This document shows positions 55,757 through 64,000 of a stretch of 64,000 nt of DNA, piece after piece. Position numbers and translations under genes: made by a program. The stretch is from Eledone cirrhosa. Lineage: Eukaryota; Mollusca; Cephalopoda; Octopoda; Eledonidae. The number at the start of each line of letters is the position of its first letter. The first letter of the stretch is position 1. The notes under the pieces are model-generated. The model had not been told where the DNA came from, did no database searches, and saw only the letters and a list, made by a program, of their open reading frames with translations. The stretch lies in the NCBI GenBank assembly GCA_964016885.1, contig OZ024742.1, positions 5,151,957 through 5,215,956 of the forward strand. Direction: 5' to 3'.

Positions 55757-56037
55757 GTGGAAAAGAGGAAGGAACGAGGGAGCACCCCCTCTCTGTGCTC
55801 CTGGGGAGAAGGGTTGCACACTTTTTTCGGGGGTGTGTGCGACCCCCCAAGGCGCCTCCTGTCTATTGAGGATTTTGTTATAATTTTATTTTTTGTTATA
55901 TTTTATTTTATTTTTATATATTGTTATTGCCTCCTCCCTATTGAGGACGCCATGTTTTGTAAACTCTCCCCATTGTACTTGTCCCACTTTTGATGCCCTG
56001 GTGGCAAATAAAAGAAACATATCTATTTATCTATCTC
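55757..56037 (+). other. LINE 3' UTR and polyadenylation signal
   Basis: Non-coding tail after the ORF2 stop at 55754-55756. It includes two similar segments, GCCTCCTGTCTATTGAGGA (near 55853) and GCCTCCTCCCTATTGAGGA (near 55929), separated by a T-rich stretch, then AATAAA at 56007 and the ATCT-type end. Confidence 0.75.
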
Positions 56038-56710
56038 AAAACCTTTTGCAACGTCTATCTTGAGATGTCACACACTCTCTTCCTCCATATGATGTTTATG
56101 TTTGCCAAGGGGAGATAATTACATGATTGACTTTATGACACACGTGCGTACACACCCAAACAAACTTAGACACACCCACATGCCGCAATGATAGACGAAC
56201 GGCGGTGAATTTGATTTTCCGTGAATGTTTGATAAGCGTCAAGGTAACGATTGTGTAACAAGTTGTGTTTCATTGTTTGAACAAATGGACCACTATTCTT
56301 TCTTCTCGAAACTTTTTTTTATTTCTTCTCACCCTCCTTTCTCGTCCATGGAAGCAAATAAGACATTTATTTTACAAGAGAGTCACTTCAGAAAATTACG
56401 ATATCAATATTGATACAACGCATAATAGTGATAACCATTTCAATGCAACAATAACTTAAACAACAATAATATTAATGATATAAGGAAAAAGAGTTCAGAG
56501 GAAATTTAACAGAAGAAAGAAGAAATGAATTAAGAGAGGAAACTAGAATTTCTCACAATGAAGCAAGACGAGGGAGGTAGAAGGAAGACATAGGTATGCT
56601 AAACTGCGTAGTTCTGTTAAATATTTAATTGGTTTTATTTACAGGTGTTTAAATAACATTATAAATTGTTCACAGTTCTTTCAGAATAAAAATAAAAACA
56701 CATATAATAC
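56038..56710. other. Unassigned AT-rich sequence
   Basis: I see no gene, RNA or named repeat here. Short open frames at 56225-56459 have no recognisable motif. This is one of the few stretches in the window that may be single-copy. Confidence 0.5.
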
Positions 56711-56879
<169 letters not shown>

Positions 56880-57418
56880 GATGGCTGCAAACTCTGCCAA
56901 TAGTATTGCAATCGCTTGTCAGATTCAGATGTGGGACGCTCGGATATGGCTTTTCAAGCCTGCTAGAGACTTGCACTCCTTCACACACTAACGACAACTA
57001 TGGATCTTCCTGGCTTGAGGTCCTACATCTGGTTGCGCGTGAACCCTCACAACACCGTGAGACACTGCTGGTGAAACCGTTCCAGTCTGTGGATATTCCG
57101 TTTGTCGGCAACCCATGTCTCACATGCATACAACAAAGCTGACAGTACACATGCAGCATACAGTCTCACCTTGGTCCTCATTGTGATTCCTCGCATGGAC
57201 CAAAGACGGTCGTTGAGCCTTCCAAATGACTCACTTGCCTTACTAACACGTAGACCAACTTCTGCATCCAGAGAGCAGGTCACACTCAGAGTACTCCCCA
57301 AATACACAAATGTGTCAGCAGCCTTCAGCTTTTGACCGTATATGTGTATGGAGGGTTCATTGTAAACTTTATCCGGAGCAGGTTGGTACATGACGACAGT
57401 CTTCTTCAGACTGATTGT
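56880..57418 (-). pseudogene. RTE-type reverse transcriptase, C-terminal fragment
   Basis: The - strand frame 57050-57418 reads ISLKKTVVMYQPAP, then FVYLGSTLSVTCSLDAEV, RVSKASESFGRLNDRLW, RTKVRLYAACVLSALLYACE, and ends RLERFHQQCL. This is the thumb and connection region that follows the catalytic domain in RTE/BovB-like LINEs. The catalytic YADD box is not present: the fragment starts abruptly at (TA)n. After position 57047 the frame ends; a short segment that could encode GLKSHIRASH (a zinc-finger-like end) is at about 56935-56970 in a different frame, suggesting an internal deletion. It is a relic and not functional. Confidence 0.85.
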
Positions 57419-57515
57419 ATATATATATATATACATCACAAGCAGTTGTTACGTAATGTGCATCCAGTGAATTCGAGTGTCGTATATGTGTCTTTTTTGT
57501 CCCGTTAAGCTCATA
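57419..57515. other. Short (TA)n and unassigned spacer
   Basis: A TA tract at 57418-57433 followed by about 80 bp with no feature I can name. Confidence 0.5.
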
Positions 57516-57770
57516 TGTGTGTCTGTGTGCGTGTGTGTGTGTGTGTGTGTCTGCCTGTCTGTGTGTCTGGGTGTATGTGTCTCTGTGTCTGTGAATGTGT
57601 GTGTGTGTCTCTGTGTGTGTGTGTCTGTATGTATGTGTGTGTGTGTGTATGTGTGTGTGTGTATGTATGTGTGTGTCTGTGTGTCCGTGTATGTGTCTGT
57701 GTGTGTCCGTGTGTATATATGTGTGTGTGTCCGTGTATGTGTATGTGTGTGTCCGTGGGTGTCAATAGGT
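57516..57770. repeat. Imperfect (TG)n microsatellite
   Basis: TG repeats interrupted by CTG, CCG and TATG variants throughout. Long Val/Cys or His/Thr frames on both strands are artefacts of it. Confidence 0.96.
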
Positions 57771-57831
57771 AAATAAAATCCAAGCTATCTCCTCACTAAA
57801 ACTCCAATATTATCAGATGTTTTTATTTTAG

Positions 57832-58540
57832 CTGAGCTACCCGGTGATACCCGGGTATTTTATGAAAGTTACAATATATTTGGCACACATTACAAAATAT
57901 TTGACCATTCAAATATGATTGCTGAATTTTAACCAAAGTATAGCAGAATATTTATTGCCGTTTGGTAAAAGTAAATCATCTAGATAAAAATATTAGTTTT
58001 TTCCAGTGATGATTTTTTGAATACTGCTCCCTATTACAGTCAGCATATATAATACTTTACTCATAGATGAATCATTAGGTATGTTGTCAGTGAAAAGGGC
58101 ATGACCCCAAAAATACATTTAGATTTTTGTTTATTTATCCTTTTCTTTCTTTCTTTCTTTCTTTCTTTTTTTGCTCAATCTGAACCTCTGAAATTCAAAC
58201 AACATGTAAAGACTATTTTAAAAAACCATAAATAAAATAAGAAAATAAATTCATCATTGGTTTATGATTGAATGAAGCGTTTACTTACTCATTTCTGTAA
58301 TTCAAGGAAAGGTGGGATTTGAAGGAAATTTGGCTGCTGTTTCTACCCAACAAAGTCCTCACTTATACTTCTTTATGTAGCAGAGGTACCCGGGAATGCC
58401 TGCATATTCTTCCAAAGTAACACCATGCAGTAAATTTGCGGCTTCAGAATTCCTTGCAAACTACATGACTAAGGAATTAGGATCTGTGTGTATTGTCATT
58501 GAATGACGTATTACGACATTGTTCATTCCAAAGCCTCTGG
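57832..58540. other. Helitron non-coding 3' region with (CTTT)n
   Basis: No reading frame of note. A (CTTT)n run is at about 58139-58174. AGGTACCCGGGAATGCC near 58384 resembles the terminal hairpin motif and may be a second, eroded terminus. Confidence 0.5.
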
Positions 58541-59242
58541 TTAAACAACATTCTTGGTTTTGCCCTGAGGTGCCACAATGAAGAGACAATCAGAGTCCCA
58601 GCCCTTGTTGTGCCAACATAGGGTTGACCGTGGGAAAAGACAGGATCTGCCAGATTCAACCCTAAATTCAGTTGGATAGTTTACAACCTGGTCTTGAGAA
58701 GTGATTGTGTCAACTGATTTGTAGCATATTTTCTCTCCTGGTAACATCTCCAGCAGCCTTCTGTTGATTTCTTTCACAGCAATATTTTTAGGTGCTAAGA
58801 TTGCTCGTTCACAGAGCCATTTTGGATCACATTGCCTGGTCTGAATGTTTGGAAACACTCTGGCAATCAGTTCTTGTTCTGTGTCGATGATATGGCCAAA
58901 TGACAACTGAATATGGTCATTGGAGTCCTTTTCAAGAAGTCCATTTCCCAATTTAAGTAGTTGGATGGTAAACTCACTGACACCTTCGTCACCAGTTAAG
59001 TGCACTCGCATGTTGGTTGTAAGGTTCAGCAGCTGAAAGTGGGGTCAGACATAGGATGTTTTCAGACAGGCATTGACCTGATCAGCTCGTGTCCCTCGAA
59101 GAATTACACGCTGAGTTTGTCTGAAATCACCAACAAGAACCATTGTCACTCCTTCCATTATGCAACTATTTTCTCTCAGATCCCTTATCGTCCGGTCCAA
59201 ATCTTCAATTTCTCCTTTATGGCTCATAGTAGCTTCATCCCA
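58541..59242 (-). pseudogene. Helitron PIF1-like helicase, C-terminal fragment
   Basis: The - strand starts at WDEATMSHK (Walker B; WDEA lies at 59231-59242) and continues with DRTIRDLRE and VLVGDFRQT near 59131. A TGA at 59045-59047 follows KTSYV, then the same frame resumes with LLNLTTNMRVHLTGD, HIIDTEQELIARVFPNIQ, CERAILAPKNIAVKEINRRL, EMLPGEKICYKSVDT and VVNYPTEF. After that roughly 100 residues of the family are missing and the sequence jumps to the end: VFSHGQPYVGTTRAG in one frame near 58600-58650 and DCLFIVAPQGKTKNVV in another. The TGA sits where relatives usually have Trp, so it may be a TGG-to-TGA change. Walker A is outside the copy. It cannot encode a working helicase. Confidence 0.88.
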
Positions 59243-59794
59243 TGTATGTATATATATATACATACTACTGTACGTCTGTATACATATATGTATGTACGTG
59301 TACATACTTATATTTAAGTAACAGCCGTACTAAGAGTGGGAAATGAAATTTCGTTTCATTTTTTCCGTTTATCGTTTTCGGTGCACACGGCCGATTAACC
59401 CACTCGATATGCAAATTGGGCTACTCAGCCGTTAATATGCATAATGTAAGTATATACGTTCAACAATCTGGCAGGAAGGTATACGTTGCTGACGATAGCT
59501 AATAAGCTTGAAACTAGTACAGCGTTCCTTTGTCAGTGTTAAACAAACGAGCAATGATGGTTGCTGGACACTACGGCTTAATACGTGATATTTGTTTACA
59601 AACACACCGAGCATTATAATAAATGTTCGGTGAATCCATACGTACATATATATATATGTGTGCATGTATGTATATATATATATACACACTACTGTACGTA
59701 TGTATACAGATATGTATGTACGTGTACATACTTATATTTCAGTAACAGCCGTACTAAGAGTGGGAAATGAAATTTTGTTTCATTTTTTTCCGTT

Positions 59795-59797
<3 letters not shown>
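59232..59797 (+). repeat. 424-bp tandem unit with hammerhead core, locus 1 (about 1.3 copies)
   Basis: AGTAACAGCCGTACTAAG occurs at 59317 and again at 59741, 424 bp apart, with the flanking TATGTATGTACGTGTACATACTT also repeated. The first unit is complete and holds a hammerhead core at 59483-59525. The second unit breaks off into TATG microsatellite at about 59798, before it reaches the ribozyme. Tandem direct repeats with a hammerhead are the organisation known for retrozymes and for terminal repeats of Penelope-like elements. No protein is encoded. Confidence 0.82.
59483..59525 (+). ncRNA. Candidate hammerhead ribozyme (minimal, Penelope/retrozyme type), locus 1
   Basis: Stem I strand ACGTTG is at 59483-59488, then CTGACGA 59489-59495. 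Stem II region 59496-59509 holds AGCT-AATA-AGCT, four pairs with a tetraloop and one U-U at its base. GAA 59510-59512 is followed by a tiny stem III AC-TA-GT 59513-59518, A at 59519, and the second stem I strand CAGCGT 59520-59525, which pairs with ACGTTG over six positions including one G-U. Every conserved core position fits. Cleavage is predicted between 59519 and 59520. The very short stem III is typical of Penelope-like element ribozymes, which usually act as dimers. Confidence 0.75.
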
Positions 59798-59845
<48 letters not shown>

Positions 59846-59864
59846 GTGTATATATATATATGTG

Positions 59865-59895
<31 letters not shown>

Positions 59896-59974
59896 GTATA
59901 TGTATATGTATTTATATATATGTATATATATATATGTATTTATATATATGTATATATATGTATTTATATATATG

Positions 59975-60007
<33 letters not shown>

Positions 60008-60008
60008 G

Positions 60009-60039
<31 letters not shown>

Positions 60040-60180
60040 GTATTTATATATATGTATATATATATATGTATTTATATATATGTATATATATATATATGTA
60101 TTTATATATATGTATAAATATATATGTATTTATATATATGTATATATATATATATATAAATATATATATATGTATTTATA
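59798..60180. repeat. (TATATG)n-type compound microsatellite
   Basis: TATATG/TATTTATATG repeats in several phases. The long Tyr/Ile/Met frames are artefacts. Confidence 0.96.
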
Positions 60181-60189
60181 ATGTAGATG

Positions 60190-60239
60190 AGATTCTACAT
60201 ACTAGAACTGTTTCATTGTTTAGAAATCATCAGGAATCT
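60190..60239 (-). ncRNA. Candidate hammerhead ribozyme in left arm
   Basis: On the - strand: stem I strand AGATTC (complement of 60234-60239), CTGATGA (60227-60233), a 12-nt stem II region TTTCTAAACAAT (60215-60226), GAA (60212-60214), ACA (60209-60211), a 9-nt loop, TGT (60197-60199), A (60196), and GAATCT (60190-60195) pairing perfectly with AGATTC. Core bases are complete, stem I has 6 pairs and stem III 3 pairs, but stem II is poor (two A-U pairs above a U-U). Cleavage would fall between 60196 and 60195, about 15 nt from the end of the inverted repeat. Confidence 0.6.
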
Positions 60240-60560
60240 GGGTATCAAAAAATAAGTATGGTATTTATAGGTCTCTTCAGGTGGTAGGAGAGGGTAGGGA
60301 GTGGGATGAGTGTAGGTCATTGGTTGATAGAAAAGGGAATTCATTAAAAGCTAATTCTTCAAAGCTATAGTTTATTTTTAGAGTAACAAAGGCAGAAAGA
60401 ATTCTATAAACAAGTTACTCTAAAAATAAACTATAGCTTTGAAGAATTAGCTTTTAATGAATTCCCTTTTCTATCGACCAATGACCTACACCCATCCCAC
60501 TCCCTACCCCTCCTACCACCTGAATAGACCTATAAATACCATACTTATTTTTTGATACCC

Positions 60561-60611
60561 AGATTCCTGATGATTTCTAAATAATGAAACAGTTCTAGTC
60601 CTGTAGAATCT
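60561..60611 (+). ncRNA. Candidate hammerhead ribozyme in right arm
   Basis: Mirror copy: AGATTC 60561-60566, CTGATGA 60567-60573, stem II region 60574-60585, GAA 60586-60588, ACAG 60589-60592, loop of 8, CTGT 60601-60604, A 60605, GAATCT 60606-60611. Relative to the left arm, changes lie in the stem II loop and at the top of stem III, where they add a fourth pair. Core and stem I are unchanged. A further GAT/ATC pairing (60554-60556 with 60613-60615) could extend stem I past an internal loop. Stem II is weak, so activity is doubtful without a test. Confidence 0.62.
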
Positions 60612-60622
60612 CATCTATATTA

Positions 60623-60700
60623 AAACTTTTATACTCTGCAATGTATTGAGTACCTTACTTACTGTGGTTACCTCCGACTCAACCCGGAATAACGTATATG

Positions 60701-60740
<40 letters not shown>

Positions 60741-60751
60741 TGTAATAGGAA
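60623..60751. other. Repeat-terminus-like sequence and (TA)n
   Basis: No gene. It contains GTATTGAGTACCTT near 60649, similar to boxes near 51271 and 61728, followed by TA/TATG repeats to about 60742. Confidence 0.5.
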
Positions 60752-60803
60752 CAAGTAAGACTCCGACGGCTGAGCTCAAGCCGTTTCAACGGCTAATTCT
60801 GGA
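60752..60803. repeat. Single-arm relative of the 51151 palindrome
   Basis: AGTAAGACTCCGACGGCTGA and the following bases through CGGCTAATTC match the left arm of the 51151-51243 palindrome with two substitutions (C to T near 60760 and G to A near 60787). The inverted second arm is absent here. Confidence 0.85.
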
Positions 60804-60929
60804 CTCTTTACTTAAACTTTAATCTGTTATTTTAATAAATATTTGCTCTACGGTTCTTATATATTTGATATATATTTATCCTTATCGAGCCTTCTTTGGA
60901 TTTTAGTCTTCAAATTTATTATTATTACT
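60804..60929. other. Unassigned AT-rich spacer
   Basis: About 125 bp without a recognisable feature. Confidence 0.5.
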
Positions 60930-60936
60930 ATGTATG

Positions 60937-60968
<32 letters not shown>

Positions 60969-61002
60969 CATATATATGTATGTATATATATATATGTATA
61001 TG

Positions 61003-61087
<85 letters not shown>

Positions 61088-61189
61088 GTATATATATATA
61101 TGTTTATATATATATATATGTATATATATATATGTATATATAATATATATATGTATATATATATATATGTATATATATATATGTGTATG

Positions 61190-61236
<47 letters not shown>
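60930..61236. repeat. (TATG)n / (TA)n compound microsatellite
   Basis: Alternating TATATG and TATG repeats ending in a nearly pure TA run. Tyr/Ile/Met frames here are artefacts. Confidence 0.96.
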
Positions 61237-61660
61237 GTACGTGGGAAAGTAAAAAATCGGAGAATAGAACGTTAAAACATGTTTATTTAAAACAGCACCT
61301 ACGTACGTTTCGCCCAGTTGGGCTTCTCAAGGGCATACATAATCACAAGTTTTCCTTATATTGCTCGGAAAGAGTTTTGGGGGTTAAATCCACATCAAGG
61401 TTCATTGCTCGCAAAAATATCTTGTTTTGATTTTGCAGCAGGTCAAGGGAGGTAACTCTGGCCGGTGTTAGGACAGTCTTTCCCGGACAATTTTTTTTTT
61501 TTTTTTTTTTTAACCCCCAAAGCTCTTTCCGAGCAATATAAGGAAAACTTGTGATTATTTATGCCCTTGAGAAGCCCAAATGGGCGAAACGTACGTAGGT
61601 GCTGTTTTAAATAAACATGTTTTAACGGTCTATTCTCCGATTTTTTACTTTCCCACGTGC
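61237..61660. repeat. Large inverted repeat (151-bp arms, 122-bp spacer)
   Basis: Left arm 61237-61387 (GTACGTGGGAAAGT to GGGGGTTAA) is the near-perfect reverse complement of 61510-61660. The spacer 61388-61509 contains CAGGTCAAGGGAGGTAACTC and ends in a run of about 24 T. Both arms include AGCCCAA(A/C)TGGGCGAAAC followed by GTACGTA on the outward strand. That matches the stem II, GAA, stem III and cleavage-side half of a minimal hammerhead; the upstream CTGANGA is replaced by CTTGAGA (61566-61572 on the right arm). I read this as a decayed or variant Penelope-type terminus. Confidence 0.85.
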
Positions 61661-62045
<385 letters not shown>

Positions 62046-62059
62046 CATATATATATATA

Positions 62060-62575
62060 TATATGTATTCATGTATGTATATATATATATACATACTACT
62101 GTACGTCTGTATGCATATATGTATGTACGTGTACATATGTATATTTAAGTAACAGCCGTACTAAGAGTGGGAAATGAAATTTCGTTTCATTTTTTCCGTT
62201 TATCGTTTTCGGTGCACCCGGCCGATTAACCCACTCGATATGCAAATTGGGCTACTCAGCCATTAATATGCATAAAATAAGTATTTACGTTCAACAATCT
62301 GGAAGGAAGGTATACGTTGCTGACGATAGCTAATAAGCTTGAAACTAGTACAGCGTTCCTTTGTCAGTGTTGAACAAACGAGCAACGATGGTTGTTGGAC
62401 ACTACGGTTTAATACGGGATGTTGGTTTACAAACACACCGAGCATTATAATAAATGTTAGGTGAATCAATACGTACATATATATATGTGTTCATGTATGT
62501 ATATATATATATACATACATCTGTACGTCTATATGCATATATGTATGTACGTGTACATACTTATATATATGTATA
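62060..62575 (+). repeat. 424-bp tandem unit with hammerhead core, locus 2 (about 1.2 copies)
   Basis: Collinear with locus 1 at an offset of 2,831 bp: AGTAACAGCCG is at 62148 against 59317. Here TCATGTATGTAT recurs at 62067 and 62491, again exactly 424 bp, and the second unit again breaks off into TATG repeats. The two loci differ by scattered substitutions such as TTTACG for TATACG. Confidence 0.82.
62314..62356 (+). ncRNA. Candidate hammerhead ribozyme, locus 2
   Basis: Identical to the 59483 core: ACGTTG 62314-62319, CTGACGA 62320-62326, AGCT-AATA-AGCT within 62327-62340, GAA 62341-62343, AC-TA-GT 62344-62349, A 62350, CAGCGT 62351-62356. Flanking sequence has several substitutions, yet all 43 ribozyme positions are unchanged. 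Cleavage is predicted between 62350 and 62351. Confidence 0.75.
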
Positions 62576-62579
62576 TATG

Positions 62580-62650
<71 letters not shown>

Positions 62651-62673
62651 ATGTATGTATATTTATATATATG

Positions 62674-62716
<43 letters not shown>

Positions 62717-62723
62717 ATATATG

Positions 62724-62758
<35 letters not shown>

Positions 62759-62782
62759 GTATGTATATATATATATATGTAA

Positions 62783-62816
<34 letters not shown>

Positions 62817-62847
62817 GTATGTATATGTATATATGTATATGTATATG

Positions 62848-62880
<33 letters not shown>

Positions 62881-62885
62881 GTATG

Positions 62886-62916
<31 letters not shown>

Positions 62917-62990
62917 GTATAAGTACTGTATATATATATATGTATATATATATATTTGTATCAGTACTGCCGGTAATATATATATATATA
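62576..62990. repeat. (TATG)n / (TA)n compound microsatellite
   Basis: Long mixed TATATG repeat, with GTACTG (62929-62943) and GTATCAGTACTGCCGG near 62957 as the only complex interruptions. Confidence 0.95.
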
Positions 62991-63140
62991 TATATAAATG
63001 TGTGTGTGTGTGTGTGTTTGTGAGTGGTGTGTGTCTTTGTATGCCTGAATGAGTGTTGGTATGTGAGTGGCGTGTGTGAGTTTGTGGTTTGTATGCATGA
63101 GCGGTGGTGTGTGAGTGTGTGTGTGTGTGTCGTGTCAATA
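62991..63140. repeat. (TG)n-rich imperfect microsatellite
   Basis: TGTG runs with TGAG and GGTG variants, ending in CGTGTCAATAAGTGG. Confidence 0.85.
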
Positions 63141-63353
63141 AGTGGGGGGGGGGTTATTAATGGCCATGCTGTAAAATGGAGGGGTAGAGAGGGCCCTTGA
63201 GTCTAGTAAGACATCCTCTCTAGTGCTGGTGGCACAGATAAAAGCACCCAGTCCATGCTGTAAAGTGGCGCTGGTTTTAGGAAGGGCATCCAACCAGTGT
63301 ATCAATGCCAAAATGCTTATCAGCACAGCAACAAATAGGAACAACAACAAAAT
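63141..63353 (+). other. RTE LINE 5' leader
   Basis: Non-coding. It contains GGTGGCACAGATAAAAGCAC and TAGGAAGGGCATCCAACCAG, motifs that I associate with the leader or adjoining module of cephalopod RTE elements. It starts after a G run at about 63145 and leads directly into the endonuclease start codon. The open frames on the - strand here are shadows. Confidence 0.6.
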
Positions 63354-64000
63354 ATGAAGACGTCGCATCTCAGAGTTGTAACACTCAATGTTGGCACTCT
63401 CAGAGGTAGATCTGCTGAAATAGCGGAGATGCTGGAGAGAAGGCAGGTGGATGTGTGCTGCGTGCAGGAGGTGAGATGGAGAGGTGCCTCTGCGAGACAA
63501 GTCGTACGCAAACGTCTTAGCTATAAGCTATTCTGTTTAGGTAATGATGATGGGTTAGGGGGAGTAGGCATTTTCCTGGCTGAGAAATGGATCAATAAGA
63601 CAATAGAGGTAGTTCGAATTAGTAATCGAATAATTAAGCTTAGATTAGTTGTTGGCAGGAGACTACTGACAATCATCTCGGCCTATGCTCCCCAAGCAGG
63701 CCTAGGCAAAGATGAGAAAGACTGCTTTTACGAGCAACTTTTACAAACAACCGCAATGACAGACGACGGAGACATCGTTATGCTAACAGGAGACTTCAAT
63801 GGTCATGTTGGACAGCTCCTGGATGGTTACACTGGGGTACATGGTGGTCACGGTTACGGCTCAAGAAATGAAGAAGGAGTGAGACTTCTTGAATTTTGTG
63901 ATGCAATTTTGACTATTTGCAACACAAACTTCCAGAAACCTGCCAGTCACCTAATAACCTACAAATCTGGTGAGCACATAAGCCAGATTGACTTCTTACT
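63354..64000 (+). CDS. RTE-type LINE endonuclease, N-terminal 215 residues, open at window edge
   Basis: From ATG at 63354 the frame is open without a stop to the end of the window. It encodes an exonuclease-endonuclease-phosphatase domain, the apurinic-type nuclease that nicks the target for RTE/BovB-like retrotransposons (often annotated as craniofacial development protein 2-like). Visible motifs in order: LNVGTL at residues 11-16, CVQEVRW with catalytic Glu39, SAYAPQ with Tyr110, and LTGDFNGH with Asp146 and Asn148; QIDFL begins near residue 210. The SDH motif and the reverse transcriptase must lie beyond 64000. The start is chosen because relatives begin just before this LNVGTL motif and the leader upstream is non-coding. 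All nuclease motifs in view are intact, so this is the best-preserved coding sequence in the window. Whether the element is complete cannot be seen. Confidence 0.88.
   Translation, partial: MKTSHLRVVTLNVGTLRGRSAEIAEMLERRQVDVCCVQEVRWRGASARQVVRKRLSYKLFCLGNDDGLGGVGIFLAEKWINKTIEVVRISNRIIKLRLVVGRRLLTIISAYAPQAGLGKDEKDCFYEQLLQTTAMTDDGDIVMLTGDFNGHVGQLLDGYTGVHGGHGYGSRNEEGVRLLEFCDAILTICNTNFQKPASHLITYKSGEHISQIDFL

Larger units (their letters stand above)
52567..56037 (+). mobile_element. 5'-truncated Tx1/L1-like non-LTR retrotransposon
   Basis: Span of one LINE copy: partial endonuclease, reverse transcriptase, C-terminal zinc-knuckle region, 3' UTR, AATAAA at 56007-56012, and an ATCT-rich end (ATCTATTTATCTATCTC). 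ORF1 and the start of the endonuclease are missing, as is typical of incomplete target-primed reverse transcription. GC content is clearly higher than in the flanks. Both ends abut ATCT repeats, which suggests insertion into, or priming on, an ATCT microsatellite. Confidence 0.85.
57828..59242 (-). mobile_element. Helitron 3' part (truncated)
   Basis: The - strand carries the C-terminal half of a Helitron helicase (58541-59242) followed by about 700 bp of non-coding DNA. That DNA ends in a hairpin (ACCCGG at 57839-57844 against CCGGGT at 57851-57856, 6-nt loop) and, 7 nt beyond it, CTAA (complement of 57828-57831). A short GC hairpin just before CTRR is the Helitron 3' signature. The expected T after the insertion site is not evident, so the exact terminus is uncertain. 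The left part, including the Rep nuclease, is absent; the copy stops at TATG repeats near 59243. Confidence 0.75.
60181..60622. repeat. Large inverted repeat (about 207-bp arms, 26-bp spacer) with outward hammerheads
   Basis: Left arm 60181-60387 (ATGTAGATGAGATTCTACA to AGAGTAAC) matches the reverse complement of 60414-60622 (GTTACTC to GAATCTCATCTATAT) with a few percent differences. The spacer 60388-60413 is AAAGGCAGAAAGAATT and following bases. Each arm carries a hammerhead-like core close to its outer end, reading outward. There is no reading frame. It could be two inverted retrozyme or Penelope-terminus copies or a fold-back element. Confidence 0.88.

Overview
This window looks like repeat-dense animal nuclear DNA, most likely from a cephalopod (Octopus-like). 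The reasons are: a tRNA(Arg)-type SINE of the kind abundant in octopus and squid; RTE endonuclease and reverse-transcriptase fragments; a Tx1/L1-like LINE; a Helitron helicase relic with a typical CTRR-proximal hairpin; Penelope/retrozyme-style hammerhead ribozyme repeats; and very abundant TA, TG and TATG microsatellites. I see no host protein-coding gene, rRNA or functional tRNA gene. The species assignment is an inference.

Layout. (1) 1-38452: one uninterrupted 18-bp minisatellite, over 2,000 units, open at the left edge. The + strand is almost free of G. Unit length is a multiple of three, so it creates very long artefactual reading frames. The array is built of kilobase-scale higher-order repeats (offsets 3,606, 3,506 and 2,616 bp) and ends in a very regular 90-bp five-unit repeat. 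(2) 38453-47798 and 49256-51128: an AT-rich ~790-bp satellite. Each monomer is two inverted copies of a tRNA-headed SINE-like module, with a (TA)n tract at one symmetry axis and a GC-richer hairpin at the other. A three-monomer, 2,565-bp higher-order repeat is visible. (3) 47799-49255 interrupts that satellite with a GA microsatellite, a ~355-bp sequence repeated 707 bp apart that carries a hammerhead-like core, and a minus-strand SINE. (4) 51129-57770: a near-perfect palindrome, a broken RTE fragment, a 5'-truncated Tx1-like LINE with two frameshifts and one in-frame stop, a second RTE fragment, and microsatellites. (5) 57828-59242: the 3' part of a Helitron. (6) 59232-62990: a cluster of hammerhead-bearing repeats, two large inverted repeats and TATG microsatellites. 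(7) 63141-64000: the start of an RTE-type LINE whose endonuclease frame is open from 63354 to the window edge.

The main discovery candidates are three different sequence families with hammerhead-ribozyme cores (47993/48700, 59489/62320 and 60233/60567). In one of them a conserved 424-bp tandem unit is seen at two loci, as expected for retrozymes or Penelope-like terminal repeats. The second candidate is the satellite made of alternating inverted SINE-like units. The third is the giant G-depleted minisatellite with its nested higher-order structure.
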